Origin: Denitromonas ohlonensis
GTDB lineage: Bacteria > Pseudomonadota > Gammaproteobacteria > Burkholderiales > Rhodocyclaceae
Assembly (NCBI RefSeq): GCF_007625205.1
Contig: NZ_VMNI01000013.1
Location: forward strand, 1-64,000
Reading direction: 5' to 3'
DNA: 64,000 bases
The notes below the pieces were generated by a model. The model did not search any database. It was not told where the DNA came from and was given only the letters and a program-made list of their open reading frames with translations. A program made the position numbers and the translations under genes. Positions 46,356 to 55,979 of the stretch are shown piece after piece (the stretch's first letter is position 1; every line of letters begins with the position of its first letter).

Positions 46356-46811
46356 ATGGCGGGTTTGTACTTCGAGCAGTTTGAGATTGGGCAGTCGTTC
46401 AGGCACGAGATCCGGCGGACGGTGACCGAGTCGGATAACACTTGGTTTTGTGCTGCGACTTACAACCCGGCCCAGATCCATATCGACGCGGACTATTGTG
46501 CGCAGACCGAGTTTGGCCGCCCGTTGGTCAACAGCATCTTTACGCTGGGGCTGGTGATCGGCGTGTCGGTACAAGACACCACCTTGGGTACCACGGTGGC
46601 CAATCTTGGGATGACGGATGTGAAGTTTCCGGCGCCTGTGTTTGCAGGCGACACGATTAACTCGGTGACCACCGTGCTCGAGCTGCGGCCTAGCCGGTCA
46701 CGTCCTGAGCAGGGCATCGTCACGTTCAAGCACGAAGGCTTCAACCAGCGCGGCGAATTGGTGGCGACATGCTTGCGTCAGGCATTGATGCACCGGGTGC
46801 CGGCCAAATGA
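46356..46811 (+). CDS. MaoC-family (R)-specific acyl-CoA hydratase/dehydratase
   Basis: The 151-residue product has a single hot-dog fold of the MaoC type, hydrating or dehydrating acyl-CoA substrates. The hydratase-2 motif is visible as YNPAQIHIDADYCAQTEFGR (residues about 37-56), with GDTINSVTTVLELRPSRSRP further on. ATG 46356 follows AGGGGG. It overlaps the CitE-like lyase gene by 4 bases (ATGA). The MaoC plus CitE pairing resembles mesaconyl/methylmalyl-CoA hydratase and lyase pairs, which suggests they act consecutively; the substrate is unknown. Confidence 0.88.
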   Translation: MAGLYFEQFEIGQSFRHEIRRTVTESDNTWFCAATYNPAQIHIDADYCAQTEFGRPLVNSIFTLGLVIGVSVQDTTLGTTVANLGMTDVKFPAPVFAGDTINSVTTVLELRPSRSRPEQGIVTFKHEGFNQRGELVATCLRQALMHRVPAK

Positions 46812-47680
46812 AGACGCGCTCGTTTCTCTTCGTGCCGGCAGACAGTGAAAAGAAGCTGGATAAGGCGCGGGACAGTGCTGCCGATGTGTTGATTCTGGAT
46901 CTCGAGGATTCGGTCGCGGCCGCACGCAAACCGATTGCGCGCGAGCAGGCGGCGGGGTATTTGCGTGAGACGGCGGGGCGACGGTCGTGGTCCGGTTTTG
47001 TGCGGATCAATCCATTTAGTGATTCAGCGGCCATCGCCGATCTGGCGTCGGTGGTTGGTCCGGGGTTGGATGGCGTGGTACTGCCCAAGGCCGACGGCAT
47101 CGAGGATGTGATCCGGCTCGGCCATTGCCTGGATGTGCTTGAGGCGCGTAGCGGCTTGGTGCGTGGCGCGGTCAGGATTCTGGTGGTGGCGACGGAGACG
47201 TCGGCGGCGATGTTGAATATGACGGGCTATCAGCGCTCACATCCACGTTTGCTTGGTCTGACGTGGGGGGCGGAGGATCTGTCCGCCGCGCTCGGCGCAG
47301 AAACCAATCGTGAAGCCGACGGCGCCTTGTCGCATCCCTATCTCATCGCACGATCGATGTGTCTGGTGGCTTCGGCCGCCGCGGCGGTGGCGCCGATCGA
47401 CACGCTCTTCTCAGATTTCCGTGATGAAAAAGGCCTTGAGGACGATTGCATTGCGTCGCGTCGTCGCGGCTTTGTTGGCCGTATCGCCATTCACCCCGCC
47501 CAGGTCGAAACCATCAATCGTTGCTATGCGCCAAGCGGTGCTGATCTGGCGCATGCCCGTGCAGTGGTCGATGCCTTTGAGAGCAACCCCGAGGCGGGAA
47601 CCGTCGGCATTGATGGCCGCATGTATGACCGGCCACACCTTGTACAGGCGCTCAGGACGCTCGCTTCGGCGAGCACATAG
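46808..47680 (+). CDS. HpcH/HpaI-type CoA ester lyase (CitE-like)
   Basis: The 290-residue product is a TIM-barrel lyase of the CitE/malyl-CoA lyase family, cleaving or forming beta-hydroxyacyl-CoA bonds with Mg. It begins MKTRSFLFVPADSEKKLDKA, with the metal and substrate-binding LILDLEDSVA at residues about 27-36. Further on are VVLPKADGIEDV, LGLTWGAEDLSAALGA, and AIHPAQVETINRCYAPS. The start is fused to the MaoC stop by ATGA. In this pair it probably cleaves the hydrated product of the MaoC enzyme. Confidence 0.88.
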   Translation: MKTRSFLFVPADSEKKLDKARDSAADVLILDLEDSVAAARKPIAREQAAGYLRETAGRRSWSGFVRINPFSDSAAIADLASVVGPGLDGVVLPKADGIEDVIRLGHCLDVLEARSGLVRGAVRILVVATETSAAMLNMTGYQRSHPRLLGLTWGAEDLSAALGAETNREADGALSHPYLIARSMCLVASAAAAVAPIDTLFSDFRDEKGLEDDCIASRRRGFVGRIAIHPAQVETINRCYAPSGADLAHARAVVDAFESNPEAGTVGIDGRMYDRPHLVQALRTLASAST

Positions 47681-47742
47681 ATCAAACGGTTCGAGCCTTT
47701 GGGTTCGTTAGAAACTCGCCCGCCAACGGGCTGAACAGGAAC

Positions 47743-48915
47743 ATGGATATGGATTTCTCAATCAACCCCGATCATCAGGCGATTCGCGACGGCGTGTCTG
47801 CGGTGGTGCGCCAGTTCAGCGATGAATACTGGCTCGCACGGGACGAGGACGGCGAGTTTCCGCGCGAATTCCATCGCGCGATGGCCGAATCCGGCTGGTT
47901 GGGCATCACGATGCCGGAAGAGTATGGCGGTGCTGGCCTGGGTGTGACTGAGGCGGCGATCATGATGCATGAGGTCGCGTCTCACGGCGGCGGCATGACG
48001 GCGACCTCGACAGTGCATATCAATCTCTTTGGTCCGCACCCGATTGTGGTGTTCGGCACGCCCGAGCAGAAGGCCCGCTGGATTCCGCGATTGATCAGTG
48101 GTGAGGATCAGTGCTGCTTTGGCTTTACTGAGCCGGACGCTGGGCTGAACACCACGGCGATCAAGACGTTCGCAGAGAAGGTGGATGGCGGCTACATCGT
48201 GCGTGGTCAGAAGGTCTGGACGTCGACGGCGCAGGTCGCGAACAAGATCATGCTGCTGACGCGTACGACCCGTCTCGAAGACTGCAAACGTCCGACCGAC
48301 GGCATCACCATTTTTTATACCGATCTGGATCGCAGCAAGATCGAGGTGCGGCGCATTCCGAAGATGGGGCGCAAGGCGGTGGACTCGAACGCGATCTTCA
48401 TCGACGAGCTGTTTGTGCCCGATTCCGACCGTGTGGGTGAGGAGGGCGCAGGGTTCAAGTACGTCCTTCATAGCCTGAATCCCGAGCGTGTGTTGATTGC
48501 CGTCGAGGCCATCGGCATCGGCCAGGACGCACTTCGTCGCGCGACCCAGTACGCCAAGGACCGAGTGGTTTTTGGGCGCGCCATTGGTTCAAACCAAGGC
48601 ATTCAGCACCCATTGGCCGAGCGCTGGATGGGGCTGGAATCGGCGTGGCTGATGGCAATGAAAGCCGCCTGGCTGTACGACTCGCACCAGTCCTGTGGTG
48701 CCGAAGCCAATACCGCGAAATTCCTTGGTGCCCGTGCCGGCTACGACGCCGCTTTGCAGGCGGTGATGACCTTGGGCGGCTTCGGCTACGCCAAGGAGTA
48801 CCACGTCGAGCGGCTGTTGCGTGAGGTCACCGTGACGCGAATCGCGCCGATCACCGAGCAATTGATCATGTGTTTCATCGCCGAGAAGGTGCTCGGTTTG
48901 CCCAAGTCGTATTGA
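47743..48915 (+). CDS. Acyl-CoA dehydrogenase
   Basis: The 390-residue flavoprotein oxidises an acyl-CoA at the alpha-beta bond. It has the family layout: N-terminal helices with ESGWLGITMPEEYGGAGLG, a middle domain with CCFGFTEPDAGLNTTAIKTF and KVWTSTAQVANKIMLLTR, and a C-terminal helical domain with QAVMTLGGFGYAKEYHVERL. The likely catalytic Glu is in RIAPITEQLI near the end. It lies 62 bp after the CitE-like gene. The substrate class cannot be read from the sequence. Confidence 0.93.
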   Translation: MDMDFSINPDHQAIRDGVSAVVRQFSDEYWLARDEDGEFPREFHRAMAESGWLGITMPEEYGGAGLGVTEAAIMMHEVASHGGGMTATSTVHINLFGPHPIVVFGTPEQKARWIPRLISGEDQCCFGFTEPDAGLNTTAIKTFAEKVDGGYIVRGQKVWTSTAQVANKIMLLTRTTRLEDCKRPTDGITIFYTDLDRSKIEVRRIPKMGRKAVDSNAIFIDELFVPDSDRVGEEGAGFKYVLHSLNPERVLIAVEAIGIGQDALRRATQYAKDRVVFGRAIGSNQGIQHPLAERWMGLESAWLMAMKAAWLYDSHQSCGAEANTAKFLGARAGYDAALQAVMTLGGFGYAKEYHVERLLREVTVTRIAPITEQLIMCFIAEKVLGLPKSY

Positions 48916-49002
48916 GTTTCAAACGCGCGCGCTGTAGCGGCGTGGTCGTGATGCAGGAGCGGTAGCAGGTTCGGCACATCTATATAAGAAGGAGACAACC
49001 GC

Positions 49003-50856
49003 ATGGCAATCAGAAAAGTCTTTTTATCGAAGTCATGTATCGCTACGGCGATCACCATGGCATTTTCCGCGGGCGCGCACGCGGTTGATTTTGAAGTTGG
49101 TGACGGCTGGAAGGGCAACTGGAGCTCGTCGCTGTCGCTGGGGACCAGCTGGCGCGCGAAGAATCCGGACTCGACTCTGTACGGTAAGGCCAACGGTGCG
49201 CTGGTGGGAAAAACCAACGGCACGGGTAACAACACGATCGACGTCGGAAACCTCAACTACGGTGAGGGCGATACGTTCACGACGCAGCTTAAGTTCATTA
49301 CGGAAGTTGGTATCAGCAAGGGCACCATGGGCGCCTTCTTCCGAGGCAAGGCGTGGTACGACTACGACTTGCAAGACGAGAATGTTCGCCTGGGTAACCA
49401 GCCGAATGGTTACAACAACTACAACGCCGGCACCAATTCGCTGGGCGATCGTGAACCGTTGTCAGACCACCAGTACGAACGGCTGACCCGTTTCAGCGGC
49501 ACCTACCTGCTCGACGCCTATGTCTATGACACCTTCCAGGTGGCAGGCAATCCGTTGCAGCTTCGGGTGGGTAACCAGGTCGTCAACTGGGGCGAAAGTC
49601 TTTTCATTCAGGGTGTGAATCAGATCAACCCGATCGATGTGCCGTCGTTCCGCAAGCCTGGCGCTCAGGTGAAGGAAGTATTCCTGCCAGTGCCGATCGT
49701 GCTGGCGAACCAGACACTGGGAGATCTGGGCAACGTCGAGATGTTCTACCAGTGGAAGTGGCGCAATACGCCGATCGAGGCGGGCTGCGGTAACTACTGG
49801 GGCGTGGCGGGTGGCGCTATTGGCGTCAATCCGGGGTCTTGTAACAACGCGGTGAGTTTGGTGAATTCTCCGCAAGGCGAAGCGGGTGGGTTGTTCGTCA
49901 ATACCATTGAGGGCAACAAGCCTTCAGACTCGGGACAGTACGGTATTGCTTTCCGCACCTACGCCGAAGCCATTGACTCGGAGATCGGTGTGTACGCGAT
50001 GAATATTCATTCGCGCACCCCGGTGATCTCGCTGCAATTCGGCAGTCAGACCGGTGCTGGATCTAATGTGCCATTCGCTGCCAAGTGGGAGTATCCGGAA
50101 GACATCAAGATCTACGGTCTGAGTCTGGCGACCAACCTGTATGGATGGTCGGTCGGTGCGGAAGTCAGTTATAGCAAGGACGTTCCGGCTCAGATTGACG
50201 GTAACGATCTGCTGTTGTCCGGCCTGGGTGCCACCGGTCTTGTCAATGGCTCGTCGATTCCTTTTGGGCCGTATGGCGCCGGTGCGATCAAGGCGCTTGG
50301 CTCGGACGGCTACCTAGCCGGCTACACACGCACGAACAAGACCCAGTTGCAGTTCAACACCATCAAGGTGGGTAACCGCATTCTTGGTGCAGATCAATAC
50401 CTGTTTGTCGGTGAGGTCGGTTTTCAGTGGAATGATCTGGATACTGATTTGCGCTACAACCGGCCGTTCATCTTCGGTCCGGGTTCTGACGCCACGTATG
50501 GCGGTTCGACTTGCGGCGCGTTGAACGTCAACCAGGAAGGCTGCTCGACTTCCAGCAATGGCTATATCACGCCATTTGCCTGGGGCTATCGCCTGAAGAT
50601 GGATCTGACCTACAACAACGTACTCAATAGCGGCGTCACCGTGACCCCGAGCGTCTACTTTGCGCACGACGTGGAAGGCTGGTCCGTCGATAGCCAGTTC
50701 TCCGAAGGGCGCATGGCGCTTGGCCTGGGTGCCAAATTTTCGTACGCCAAGAAATACACCCTTGAGTTGAACGCGGTGAAGTACAACCCGAACGCGGACT
50801 TCGACCCGCTGCGCGACCGCGACTTCTATTCCGCCACGTTCAGCACCTCATTCTAA
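49003..50856 (+). CDS. DUF1302 outer-membrane protein
   Basis: The 617-residue product has a signal peptide (IATAITMAFSAGAHA) and a long beta-strand-rich body with many aromatic girdles. Its last residues FYSATFSTSF end in Phe, as for BAM-inserted beta-barrels. The start of the mature protein (GDGWKGNWSSSLSLGTSWRA) and NQVVNWGESLFIQGVNQINP are typical of DUF1302. These proteins co-occur with DUF1329, YCF48-like and RND genes, as here, and are thought to move hydrophobic compounds across the outer membrane. Strong AAGGAGA precedes the ATG. It is the first gene of the envelope set. Confidence 0.9.
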   Translation: MAIRKVFLSKSCIATAITMAFSAGAHAVDFEVGDGWKGNWSSSLSLGTSWRAKNPDSTLYGKANGALVGKTNGTGNNTIDVGNLNYGEGDTFTTQLKFITEVGISKGTMGAFFRGKAWYDYDLQDENVRLGNQPNGYNNYNAGTNSLGDREPLSDHQYERLTRFSGTYLLDAYVYDTFQVAGNPLQLRVGNQVVNWGESLFIQGVNQINPIDVPSFRKPGAQVKEVFLPVPIVLANQTLGDLGNVEMFYQWKWRNTPIEAGCGNYWGVAGGAIGVNPGSCNNAVSLVNSPQGEAGGLFVNTIEGNKPSDSGQYGIAFRTYAEAIDSEIGVYAMNIHSRTPVISLQFGSQTGAGSNVPFAAKWEYPEDIKIYGLSLATNLYGWSVGAEVSYSKDVPAQIDGNDLLLSGLGATGLVNGSSIPFGPYGAGAIKALGSDGYLAGYTRTNKTQLQFNTIKVGNRILGADQYLFVGEVGFQWNDLDTDLRYNRPFIFGPGSDATYGGSTCGALNVNQEGCSTSSNGYITPFAWGYRLKMDLTYNNVLNSGVTVTPSVYFAHDVEGWSVDSQFSEGRMALGLGAKFSYAKKYTLELNAVKYNPNADFDPLRDRDFYSATFSTSF

Positions 50857-50881
50857 GAAGCAGATCAGGAGACATACGACT

Positions 50882-52225
50882 ATGAGACCCATTGCAGCAG
50901 CACTGATGTCCGCGTTTCTTTTGGCGGGCGCACCGAGTCTTCATGCCGAGATGAGCCCGGACGAAATTGCCAAGCTCGGTACCGAACTGACGCCGAACGG
51001 CGCCATCAAGGCGGGGAATGCCGACGGTTCCATTCCCGAGTGGACGGGCGGCATGACCAAGCCGCCGGCGGGTTGGGATCGGACGAAAGGCTACGCTGAT
51101 CCGTTCAAGGACGAGAAGCCGCTTTTCACGATCACCGCGGCCAACGTTGACCAGTACGGGGACAAAGTCAGTCCGGGCATGAAGGCGATGCTCAAGAAGT
51201 TCCCGAATCAGGCCATGCCCGTCTATAAGACCCACCGGACCTTTGCGCACCCGACGGAAGTCTATGAGGCAACCAAGAAGGGCGCGGCGACTGCCAAGGT
51301 GGCCGGGCTGGATATTCAGAACTACGACCTGCCCGGTACGCCGTTCCCGGTGCCGAAGAGTGGTGTCGAGGCGATGTACAACCACACCACAAAGTACTTC
51401 GGTGGTTACAAGGCCTGCCGTGACTGGCTGCCAGTGCGCTCAAGCGGCGATTACTACCGGGTGGGCTTCTGCGAACATATGGTTCAAGGGCAGAACTTCG
51501 AGCCCCGTCAGGACAACCGCGTGTTCTCATTCTTTGGCGGCTATGACGCGCCGTCGACCCTGATCGGCACGATTTATCTGGTGCATGATCCGATCGACTA
51601 CACCGAGGGTAGCCGGGAGGCCTGGATCTACAACGCCGGCCAGCGCCGCGTTCGTCGTGCGCCCGATTTGGCTTACGACAACATCGATGATGGTACCGAA
51701 GGCCTGCGCACGACCGACGACTACTGGGGCTTCCATGGTGCCCTGGATCGCTACGACTGGAAGCTGGTGGGCAAGAAGGAGATGTTCATTCCTTACAACG
51801 CCTACAAGCAGATGAACCCCGAGCTCAAGTATGCGGACATGGTCGACAAAGGCGGGCTGAAGCCGGACTTGATGCGCTATGAATTGCATCGTGTCTGGGT
51901 GGTCGAGGCGACCTTGAAGCCGGGTACGGCGCATGTCCTTTCCAAGCGGGTGTTCTACCTCGATGAAGACAGCCACACCGTCGCACTGGCTGATGGTTAC
52001 GACGGGCGCGGCAACCTGTGGCGTGTCTATACCTACCCGTTGGTTCAGGCCTACGACGCAGGCGTGATGTTCCAGACCAATTTCGTGACGCTGGATATCA
52101 CTAATGGCAACTACATGGTGACTGCTCTCATCAACGAGCGGCCGCAACCTGCGTACGAGTGGAACCAGAAGGGTAAGGCGGACGATTTCAGCACTGCGGC
52201 CATTCGTCGTCGCGGGGTTCGCTGA
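50882..52225 (+). CDS. DUF1329 periplasmic/outer-membrane-associated protein
   Basis: The 447-residue product has a signal peptide (MSAFLLAGAPSLHA) and is typical of DUF1329, a family distantly like LolB/outer-membrane lipoprotein-sorting folds. Marker stretches are GNADGSIPEWTGGMTKPPAG, KAMLKKFPNQAMPVYKTHRT, IYNAGQRRVRRAPDLAYDNI and YELHRVWVVEATLKPG. It is 25 bp after the DUF1302 gene, with AGGAGA before the ATG. It probably passes a hydrophobic substrate between the RND protein and the barrel. A second paralogue lies at 60411-61733. Confidence 0.92.
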   Translation: MRPIAAALMSAFLLAGAPSLHAEMSPDEIAKLGTELTPNGAIKAGNADGSIPEWTGGMTKPPAGWDRTKGYADPFKDEKPLFTITAANVDQYGDKVSPGMKAMLKKFPNQAMPVYKTHRTFAHPTEVYEATKKGAATAKVAGLDIQNYDLPGTPFPVPKSGVEAMYNHTTKYFGGYKACRDWLPVRSSGDYYRVGFCEHMVQGQNFEPRQDNRVFSFFGGYDAPSTLIGTIYLVHDPIDYTEGSREAWIYNAGQRRVRRAPDLAYDNIDDGTEGLRTTDDYWGFHGALDRYDWKLVGKKEMFIPYNAYKQMNPELKYADMVDKGGLKPDLMRYELHRVWVVEATLKPGTAHVLSKRVFYLDEDSHTVALADGYDGRGNLWRVYTYPLVQAYDAGVMFQTNFVTLDITNGNYMVTALINERPQPAYEWNQKGKADDFSTAAIRRRGVR

Positions 52226-52423
52226 TCCCAGCCTGACGAGGCGCCGGTCGAGTTCCCCGATCTTTCGGCAGGGGGGCGGCCGGCGCATCGCGATCACACT
52301 TCAATGCAACAACCGTGCGACACGGCCTCGTCTGCGGTGATCCGTCGGGGCACCGAATCGGACGTCGGATGAGCCGGTGCAAACACTAAAAAAAGCACCA
52401 GATAAAACAGTGGGGACAAAGTC

Positions 52424-53501
52424 AATGAAAGCGAACCGGAGCCCGGTGGAGGATGTCGCGCGGCTGGCGTCAGTGCCCATCCATGCGCCTTTCAATGGCG
52501 TCGATCGGGTAGTGCGAGGGCTAGCCAGTCGCGCCCTTGTTTGGTGTGCGGCAAGCCTGACGCTGGTTTGTTTTCAGGTGACCGCATCCGCGTCGTCTGA
52601 AGCCTTGGCCGCAGTGTCGCGAGGAAGCGATCCGGTTCGGGCAGAGCGTACAGCCTTGTTCGATCTGGTGAAGTACAACGGCGGATTTCTGAGTGTCGGC
52701 GAGCGTGGTGTGGTGATGCGCTCAAAGGACGGCGGCAAGACCTGGCTCGGCATTCAGGCGCCGACCACCCGCACGCTTGTTGCCATCGTTGTTGTCAATG
52801 AAAACACGCTGGTGGCCGTCGGACATGGTGGTTCGATCGTGCGCAGCGATGATGCCGGTCAGACCTGGCTCGCGATCGATGTGCCCGACACCGGCGGCGA
52901 TTCGATTCTTGGCGTGACGCTGCTCAAAGATGGCCGACTGCTGGGCTTTGGTGCCTACGGTATGTATCTCGTAAGTGAAGACCAGGGAAAAACCTGGGAG
53001 CGCCGTAGTGTCATCAACGAAGAGTTCGATCGTCATATCTCGAAGATCGTTGAAAGTGGCAACTCGCTTTATCTCGTCGGAGAGACCGGAACGGTTGCTC
53101 GTTCAGACGATGGTGGCGAGCACTGGACGAAGCTCGAAACCCCTTATCAGGGGTCGTATTTTGGATTGATCGCCTTGGGTGACGGCGATCTGCTGGCCTA
53201 CGGCATGCGCGGCAACGTCTTCCGCACGCGTGATGGCGGTGTGAGCTGGCGCCAAGTCCCTTTTGATTCCAAGAGTGCGCTCAATGGCGGTTACGTCACC
53301 GCCGATGGACGCGTGGTGATTTCCGGCAACAACGGCCTGGTCGCAGTCAGCGATGGTGGAGTGAATGAATTCGCTCTGCAGTATGTGCCGGAAGGAACGC
53401 CTGTGGCCAAAGCCATGTATGCCGAGGATGGCGACCTTGTGTATGTCGGCTATCTTGCCGCCGGCCGGCTTCCCCCGAATAAAGCACCGGTCAGCCGGTA
53501 A
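52424..53501 (+). CDS. YCF48/BNR-repeat beta-propeller protein, exported
   Basis: This is an exported beta-propeller of about 358 residues. ATG 52424 gives a cytoplasmic N-terminus and then a hydrophobic signal (SRALVWCAASLTLVCFQVTA). GTG 52377 is an alternative. Repeats of the form RSKDGGKTWLGIQ, RSDDAGQTWLAID, VSEDQGKTWERRS, RSDDGGEHWTKLE and RTRDGGVSWRQVP are Asp-box/YCF48-type blades. In photosystem II such proteins assist assembly; in these operons the partner is probably the RND transporter. 198 bp separate it from the DUF1329 gene, with no other gene in between. Confidence 0.9.
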
Positions 53502-53518
53502 TCGTGTTTGGAGTGATC

Positions 53519-55942
53519 GTGCAAAACAAGACTGAATCACAAATGGGACACCCGGACAGCAGCGGCGACGCATCGTCGGTGCATGGCGAGTTCCGGCCCG
53601 AGGAGTTTTCCGGTGGCTTTATTGGAACGGTGGCTTACTACACCTTCCACTGGCGCATGCCGCTGCTTGTTCTCGGTATTCTCCTCACGATATTCCTCGG
53701 CTGGTCGGCGACCTCGCTCAAGGTGACCGCGGGCTTTTCGAAGATGATCCCGCTCAATCATGAGTACATGCAGACCTTCACCGAATATCGGGCTGATTTC
53801 GGTGGTGCCGACAAAGTGCTGGTGGCGATCAAGGTGCGCGAAGGCGACATTTATCGCAAGGAAGTGATTGACATCGTTCGTGGCATTACCGAGGAGCTCT
53901 TCTACATCAAGGGCACGGAACGCAGTTCGCTCACCTCCTTGGTGACGCCGAATGTGCGCTACAACGAGGTGGTCGAGGAGGGATTCAAGAGCGGCAATAT
54001 TGTTCCCGCCGATTTTTCGGGCACGCCGGAGGAGTTGGCGCAGGTTCGCCAAAACTTGCTCAAGTCGGACTGGGTGGGTCGAATCGTATCGGCTGATCAG
54101 ACCGCGACGATGGTTGTCGCCACCTTGCAGGCGACCGATCCGGATACCGGCGGTGCACTCGATCTGAACCAGGTCGGCGAGAAGCTCGAGCAGATTCGGA
54201 CCAAGTACGAAAATGGCACGGTCTCGGTGCACATCATCGGATTTGCCAAGGCGACTTCGGATATCGCGGCCGGTGCTTCCAGTGTGATGCTGTTCTTCGT
54301 GGTCGCGTTTTTCATCACGGCGATCCTGTTGTTCTGGTATTCCGGCTCGGCCATGCTGACCAGTTGGGCGCTGGTGGCGGCGCTGATTCCGGTGATCTGG
54401 TTGTTGGGTATCCTGCCGCTGATCGGCATGGGGCTCGACCCGATGTCCATTCTGGTGCCCTTCCTGATTTTTGCCATTGGCGTCTCGCATGCGGTGCAGA
54501 TGACCAACGCCTGGAAGCTCGAAACCCTGCACGGCCACGATGGCGTGACCGCTTCGCGCAACTGCTTTCTCAAGTTGTTCATTCCCGGCGCGACGGCGCT
54601 GCTGGCGAATGCGCTTGGCTTCATGGTGATCGCGGTGGTTGACATCCAGATTGTGCGCGAACTGGCTTATACCTCCACCATTGGCGTCACGGTCATGATC
54701 ATGACCAACAAGATTCTGCTACCGATCCTGCTCTCCTACATGAAGTTCTCGGCCAAGACCGCGAGCAAGCTGCACGGCCATGAAACCGCTGGTTATGCGC
54801 TGTGGGAAAAGCTCGGCGTGCTGACGACGCCGAAAGGCGCCATTGTGCCGTTGATGGTCTGTGCGGCACTCGTCGCGGTTGGCGTCTGGAAAATTGGTGA
54901 CCTCAAGATTGGTGATCTGGGCAAAGGTGTGCCAGAGCTGCGTGCCGATTCAAGCTACAACCAGGACGTGGAGATGATCACCAGCAATTTCGCCATCGGC
55001 GTCGATTTGTTGCAGGTGATTGCCGAAGCGCCGGGTGACGACTCGCCCTGTGTGCAGCGTGAGATTCAGGAGAAGGTTGAGAAGTTCGACTTCGAAATGC
55101 GGCAGACCGAAGGCGTTGCGGCAGTGCGCAGCCTGTCGTCATTCATTCGTGCGGTCACTCAGGATTTTGCCGAGGGCTGGTATCAGTGGCGCATGCTGCC
55201 CGAGTCGGTACCCCAGATCGCGCAGGGTATCGGCATGGCGACCCGGCTGGGGAACGAGTATCGCAACTCGCGGTGCACCGCGATGCCGGTGTCGATCTAC
55301 ACCACCGACCACCAGGCCACGACGATCAACCATATTGTTGATCGCATCAAAGCTTTCAAGGCGGAGAACGACTCCGACAAGCTGACGTTTCGTCTGGCAT
55401 CGGGCAACGTGGGAGTCATGGCGGCCACCAACGAAGTGGTGGAGCGTTCCGACAAGTGGGTGAACTTCACACTGTTCGCCTCGGTGGCGGTTTTGTGTCT
55501 GGTGACCTTCCGGTCCTTCCGGATCACTTTTTGCATCATCGTGCCGCTGGCGCTGGTGACCTTGCTGTGCAACGCGACCATGGCCGCGCTGGGTATCGGT
55601 GTGAAGGTCAACACGTTGCCGGTGATTGCCATCGCGGTCGGCGTGGGCGTTGACTATGGCATCTACATTTTCGAGCGCCTGCGCCACGAAATGGAAGAGC
55701 GCGGTCGAAGCCTTCAGGAAGCCTTTGTGCAATCGCTCAAGGAACGCGGCACCGCTTCGGTATTCACCGCCGTGACCATGACGATTTCGGTGCTGACCTG
55801 GGCGTTCTCGACCCTCAAGTTCCAGGCTGACATGGGCATTTTGCTGGCCTTCATGTTCCTGGTGAATCTGTTCGGCGCGGTGCTGCTGATGCCAGCCATT
55901 GCCGCCTTCGTGATTGGTAACAAACCCAAGGCCAAGGCATGA
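53519..55942 (+). CDS. RND-superfamily transporter (MMPL/HAE3-like)
   Basis: This is an inner-membrane proton-driven transporter of about 807 residues. GTG 53519 is favoured because GGAG lies five bases before it; GTG 53504 and ATG 53543 are alternatives. It has the duplicated RND layout: one TM then a periplasmic loop, a first six-TM block (residues about 255-420, for example PLIGMGLDPMSILVPFLIFA), a second loop, and a second block near residues 640-800 with VNTLPVIAIAVGVGVDYGIY. The MMPL form has no outer-membrane partner of the TolC type here; the DUF1302 barrel may replace it. It follows the YCF48-like gene directly. Confidence 0.92.
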   Translation: MQNKTESQMGHPDSSGDASSVHGEFRPEEFSGGFIGTVAYYTFHWRMPLLVLGILLTIFLGWSATSLKVTAGFSKMIPLNHEYMQTFTEYRADFGGADKVLVAIKVREGDIYRKEVIDIVRGITEELFYIKGTERSSLTSLVTPNVRYNEVVEEGFKSGNIVPADFSGTPEELAQVRQNLLKSDWVGRIVSADQTATMVVATLQATDPDTGGALDLNQVGEKLEQIRTKYENGTVSVHIIGFAKATSDIAAGASSVMLFFVVAFFITAILLFWYSGSAMLTSWALVAALIPVIWLLGILPLIGMGLDPMSILVPFLIFAIGVSHAVQMTNAWKLETLHGHDGVTASRNCFLKLFIPGATALLANALGFMVIAVVDIQIVRELAYTSTIGVTVMIMTNKILLPILLSYMKFSAKTASKLHGHETAGYALWEKLGVLTTPKGAIVPLMVCAALVAVGVWKIGDLKIGDLGKGVPELRADSSYNQDVEMITSNFAIGVDLLQVIAEAPGDDSPCVQREIQEKVEKFDFEMRQTEGVAAVRSLSSFIRAVTQDFAEGWYQWRMLPESVPQIAQGIGMATRLGNEYRNSRCTAMPVSIYTTDHQATTINHIVDRIKAFKAENDSDKLTFRLASGNVGVMAATNEVVERSDKWVNFTLFASVAVLCLVTFRSFRITFCIIVPLALVTLLCNATMAALGIGVKVNTLPVIAIAVGVGVDYGIYIFERLRHEMEERGRSLQEAFVQSLKERGTASVFTAVTMTISVLTWAFSTLKFQADMGILLAFMFLVNLFGAVLLMPAIAAFVIGNKPKAKA

Positions 55943-55979
55943 GCGCCGGGTTGAGCAACGTAAGCAAGGAGTGTCTGGC

